Shown piece by piece: positions 5,708 through 6,848 of a DNA stretch of 6,848 nt (the stretch's first letter is position 1; each line of letters starts with the position of its first letter). Source of the stretch: Sphingomonadaceae bacterium (lineage in GTDB: Bacteria; Pseudomonadota; Alphaproteobacteria; Sphingomonadales; Sphingomonadaceae); assembly GCA_019239785.1 (NCBI GenBank), contig JAFAZM010000344.1, forward strand, positions 1 through 6,848, in the 5' to 3' direction. A model generated the notes under the pieces. It had not been told where the DNA came from, ran no database searches, and saw only the letters and a list, made by a program, of their open reading frames with translations. The position numbers and the translations under genes are program-made.

Positions 5708-6139
5708 GTGAAGATCTTCACCATCGGCTATGAGGGCGCGACCCAGGACGAATTGGTCGCGGCTCTGCAAAAGGCCGGCGTCGAGCGGGTGATCGACGTG
5801 CGCGCGGTGCCGCTGTCCCGCAGGCCCGGCTTCTCCAAGAACGTCCTTGCCGCGGGCCTCAGGGAGGCGGGGATCGACTACGTCCTGCTGAAGGCGTTGG
5901 GCACCCCGCCGGCGGGACGGGAGGCGGCGCGCAAGGGGCGGCACGAGGAAATGCAGCGTATTTACGCGACGCAGCTCGAGACGCCCGAGGCGGGGCTCGA
6001 GGCGGCGCGGATGACTATGCTGGCCGAGGAGAAGCCCTCGGCTCTGCTCTGCTTCGAGCGCGATCCGGCCCACTGCCACCGCACGCTGCTGCGCGAGTCG
6101 GTGCTGCCGGATTGGGAGGCGGTGGATCTGTACGCCTAA
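5708..6139 (+). CDS. DUF488 family protein
   Basis: The protein has 143 residues, typical of single-domain DUF488 proteins. The family hallmarks are in order: IGYEGAT (6-12), VIDVRAVPLSRRPGFSK (28-44) and, near the end, the cysteine/histidine motif LLCFERDPAHCHR (113-125) with Cys115, His122, Cys123 and His124. The biochemical function of the family is not established to my knowledge; conserved Arg, Cys and His residues suggest a small-molecule or nucleic-acid-related activity, which is speculation. GTG 5708 is chosen because AGGAGAGGG (5698-5706) lies just upstream, the same nine bases that precede pdhA. An in-frame TTG at 5687 would add seven residues but lies inside a repeat arm. It is divergent from trmFO and convergent with the DUF952 gene, so it is probably a single-gene unit. 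Confidence 0.9.
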   Translation: MKIFTIGYEGATQDELVAALQKAGVERVIDVRAVPLSRRPGFSKNVLAAGLREAGIDYVLLKALGTPPAGREAARKGRHEEMQRIYATQLETPEAGLEAARMTMLAEEKPSALLCFERDPAHCHRTLLRESVLPDWEAVDLYA

Positions 6140-6164
6140 GGCCATGCGAGGGCCGCTGGATTCT

Positions 6165-6270
6165 CCCTCTCCCCGGCGGGGAGAGGGCTGGGGTGAGGGG
6201 GCTCGGCGTTGGTCGCCTACTCTCGGACTCAGAACCCCCTCACCCAACCCTCTCCCCCACGGGGAGAGGG
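6165..6270. repeat. Long inverted repeat pair in a convergent spacer, candidate bidirectional terminator
   Basis: The left unit has the perfect 10-bp hairpin CCCTCTCCCC-GGC-GGGGAGAGGG (6165-6187). The right unit has the same stem with loop CAC (6248-6270). In addition GGGTGAGGGGG (6191-6201) pairs perfectly with CCCCCTCACCC (6235-6245), so the two units form one long inverted repeat around about 33 unpaired bases. It fills the gap between the DUF488 stop (6139) and the DUF952 stop (6273). No U-tract is clear, so a terminator role is inference from position. Such elements are very common between proteobacterial genes, and their translations are often mis-annotated as Pro/Ser/Arg/Gly-rich peptides. 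Confidence 0.9.
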
Positions 6271-6272
6271 CT

Positions 6273-6620
6273 TTAGGCTCCAAGAGTTGATCCAGCCTGC
6301 GCCTGAACTTCTATCACCGAGGTCCGCGTGACCGCGGAAAGCGGCAGCGCGCCGTAAAGGTGCGGGAATAGGGCGCTGCCGCGCGATTCCTCCCAGCGCA
6401 CCGCCTCGCCGAGCGCGTCCAGGTCCACTTCCGCGAGGACGAGGCCGTTCTGCCCAGCGAAGTGGCGGGCGAGCGTGCCTTCGACCTGGTCGGCTGCCGA
6501 GAGGTGGATGAAGCCGTCGGCAAGGTCGGCCGGCGATCCGTCGAACCGCCCGGCCGCCTGGAAGGCCGCCCATTCCGCCGCGGTCAGGATCTTGAACGCC
6601 GACGCCGGGACGGCGGTCAC
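6273..6620 (-). CDS. DUF952 family protein
   Basis: This is a small cytoplasmic protein of 115 residues. Family features visible are FKILTAAEWAAFQAAGRFDG near the N-terminus (9-28), the central GFIHLSAADQVEGT (36-49) and LFPHLYGALPL toward the C-terminus. DUF952 proteins have no firmly established function known to me; they are sometimes labelled glutathione S-transferase-like, which this sequence does not prove. The start is GTG at 6620, overlapping the gyrA stop in the four-base arrangement GTGA, so it is very likely translated by coupling to gyrA from the same message. The overlap is the main reason for choosing this start. The TAA stop (6275-6273) lies only a few bases from the hairpin of the convergent inverted repeat. 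Confidence 0.9.
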   Translation of the reverse strand: MTAVPASAFKILTAAEWAAFQAAGRFDGSPADLADGFIHLSAADQVEGTLARHFAGQNGLVLAEVDLDALGEAVRWEESRGSALFPHLYGALPLSAVTRTSVIEVQAQAGSTLGA

Positions 6621-6848
6621 GCGGCGCCGCCCTCGTCGCCGTCCGCCAGGTCCTCGCCGATCACCGCGCCGGGCTCCGGCGCGATCTCGGGCTGGTGATC
6701 GCCGAGATCGACCTCGGCCTCCTCCTCGCTCTCCTCGATCCGGGCAGCGCTGACGACATGCTCGCCCTCGGCGACGTTGAACAGACGCACGCCGGCGCTG
6801 TTGCGGCCGATGACGCGGGTGTCGCCGACGCTCATCCGGATCAGCTTG
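6617..6848 (-). CDS. gyrA: DNA gyrase subunit A, C-terminal end (partial)
   Basis: Only the last 76 codons are in the window; the gene continues beyond the right edge. The visible part begins KLIRMSVGDTRVIGRNSAGV and continues RLFNVAEGEHVVSAARI, the typical last blade of the GyrA beta-pinwheel domain that wraps DNA. An acidic, glycine-rich tail of about 40 residues follows (EESEEEAEVDLGDH to DGDEGGAA). Acidic GyrA tails are known in E. coli to tune supercoiling activity, so this one may do the same; that is inference. ParC is the alternative, but the acidic tail and 'GRNSAGVRLFNV' fit GyrA better. The stop overlaps the DUF952 start (GTGA). Confidence 0.92.
   Translation of the reverse strand, partial: KLIRMSVGDTRVIGRNSAGVRLFNVAEGEHVVSAARIEESEEEAEVDLGDHQPEIAPEPGAVIGEDLADGDEGGAA

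Noticed and set aside
4405..5733. A 442-codon open frame on the plus strand opposite trmFO
   Set aside because: It is an antisense shadow: trmFO on the other strand is a full-length recognisable enzyme, and this translation is an Arg/Gly/Ala-rich mixture without domains, common opposite G/C-rich genes.
2731..6270. CRISPR array or defence island built from the repeats
   Set aside because: The repeats are paired palindromes of differing sequence in separate spacers, without regular spacing, spacers or cas genes.
5579..6283. A 234-codon open frame on the minus strand across the DUF488 gene
   Set aside because: It covers a clear DUF488 gene in antisense and begins with the translation of the G/C-rich inverted repeat (PSPQPSPRRGEGE type), a well-known source of false genes.

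Overview
The window looks like a chromosomal housekeeping segment from a high-GC alphaproteobacterium, most likely a sphingomonad (Sphingomonadales). The pointers are strong G/C bias at third codon positions, a pyruvate dehydrogenase E1-beta subunit with an N-terminal lipoyl domain (known from alphaproteobacteria such as Zymomonas), pdhA-pdhB without an adjacent E2 gene, a folate-dependent TrmFO, and a DUF952 gene overlapping the end of gyrA. The assignment rests on protein character and gene order only; no database search was possible.

Layout, left to right. Bases 1-124 hold the last 40 codons of an unidentified plus-strand gene. Next comes the pdhA-pdhB pair (215-2727, stop and start overlapping as TGATG), encoding both chains of pyruvate dehydrogenase E1. 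A 120-base spacer with a G/C-rich inverted repeat separates it from a short squalene/phytoene-synthase-like gene (2848-3504). A small membrane-anchored or secreted EF-hand protein follows (about 3547-4062). A convergent spacer filled by a roughly 154-base nested palindrome leads to trmFO on the minus strand (5568-4249). trmFO is divergent from a DUF488 gene (5708-6139, plus). That gene converges, across another long inverted repeat, with a DUF952 gene (6620-6273, minus), which overlaps the 3' end of gyrA (6848-6617, minus, partial) by four bases (GTGA).

Functionally this is core metabolism (pyruvate to acetyl-CoA), tRNA modification (m5U54) and DNA topology (gyrase), with several small poorly characterised proteins. 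I see no transposase, integrase, phage gene, CRISPR array, toxin-antitoxin pair or defence system, and no evidence for a new multigene system.

The most notable structure is between the genes. All four spacers longer than about 100 bases carry a pair of inverted, hairpin-forming elements resembling paired REP sequences (REPIN/BIME-like). Two of the pairs look related to each other. One ends so that its 3' hairpin strand is the only good Shine-Dalgarno sequence of the following gene. The divergent trmFO/DUF488 spacer also contains a perfect 12-base tandem duplication.
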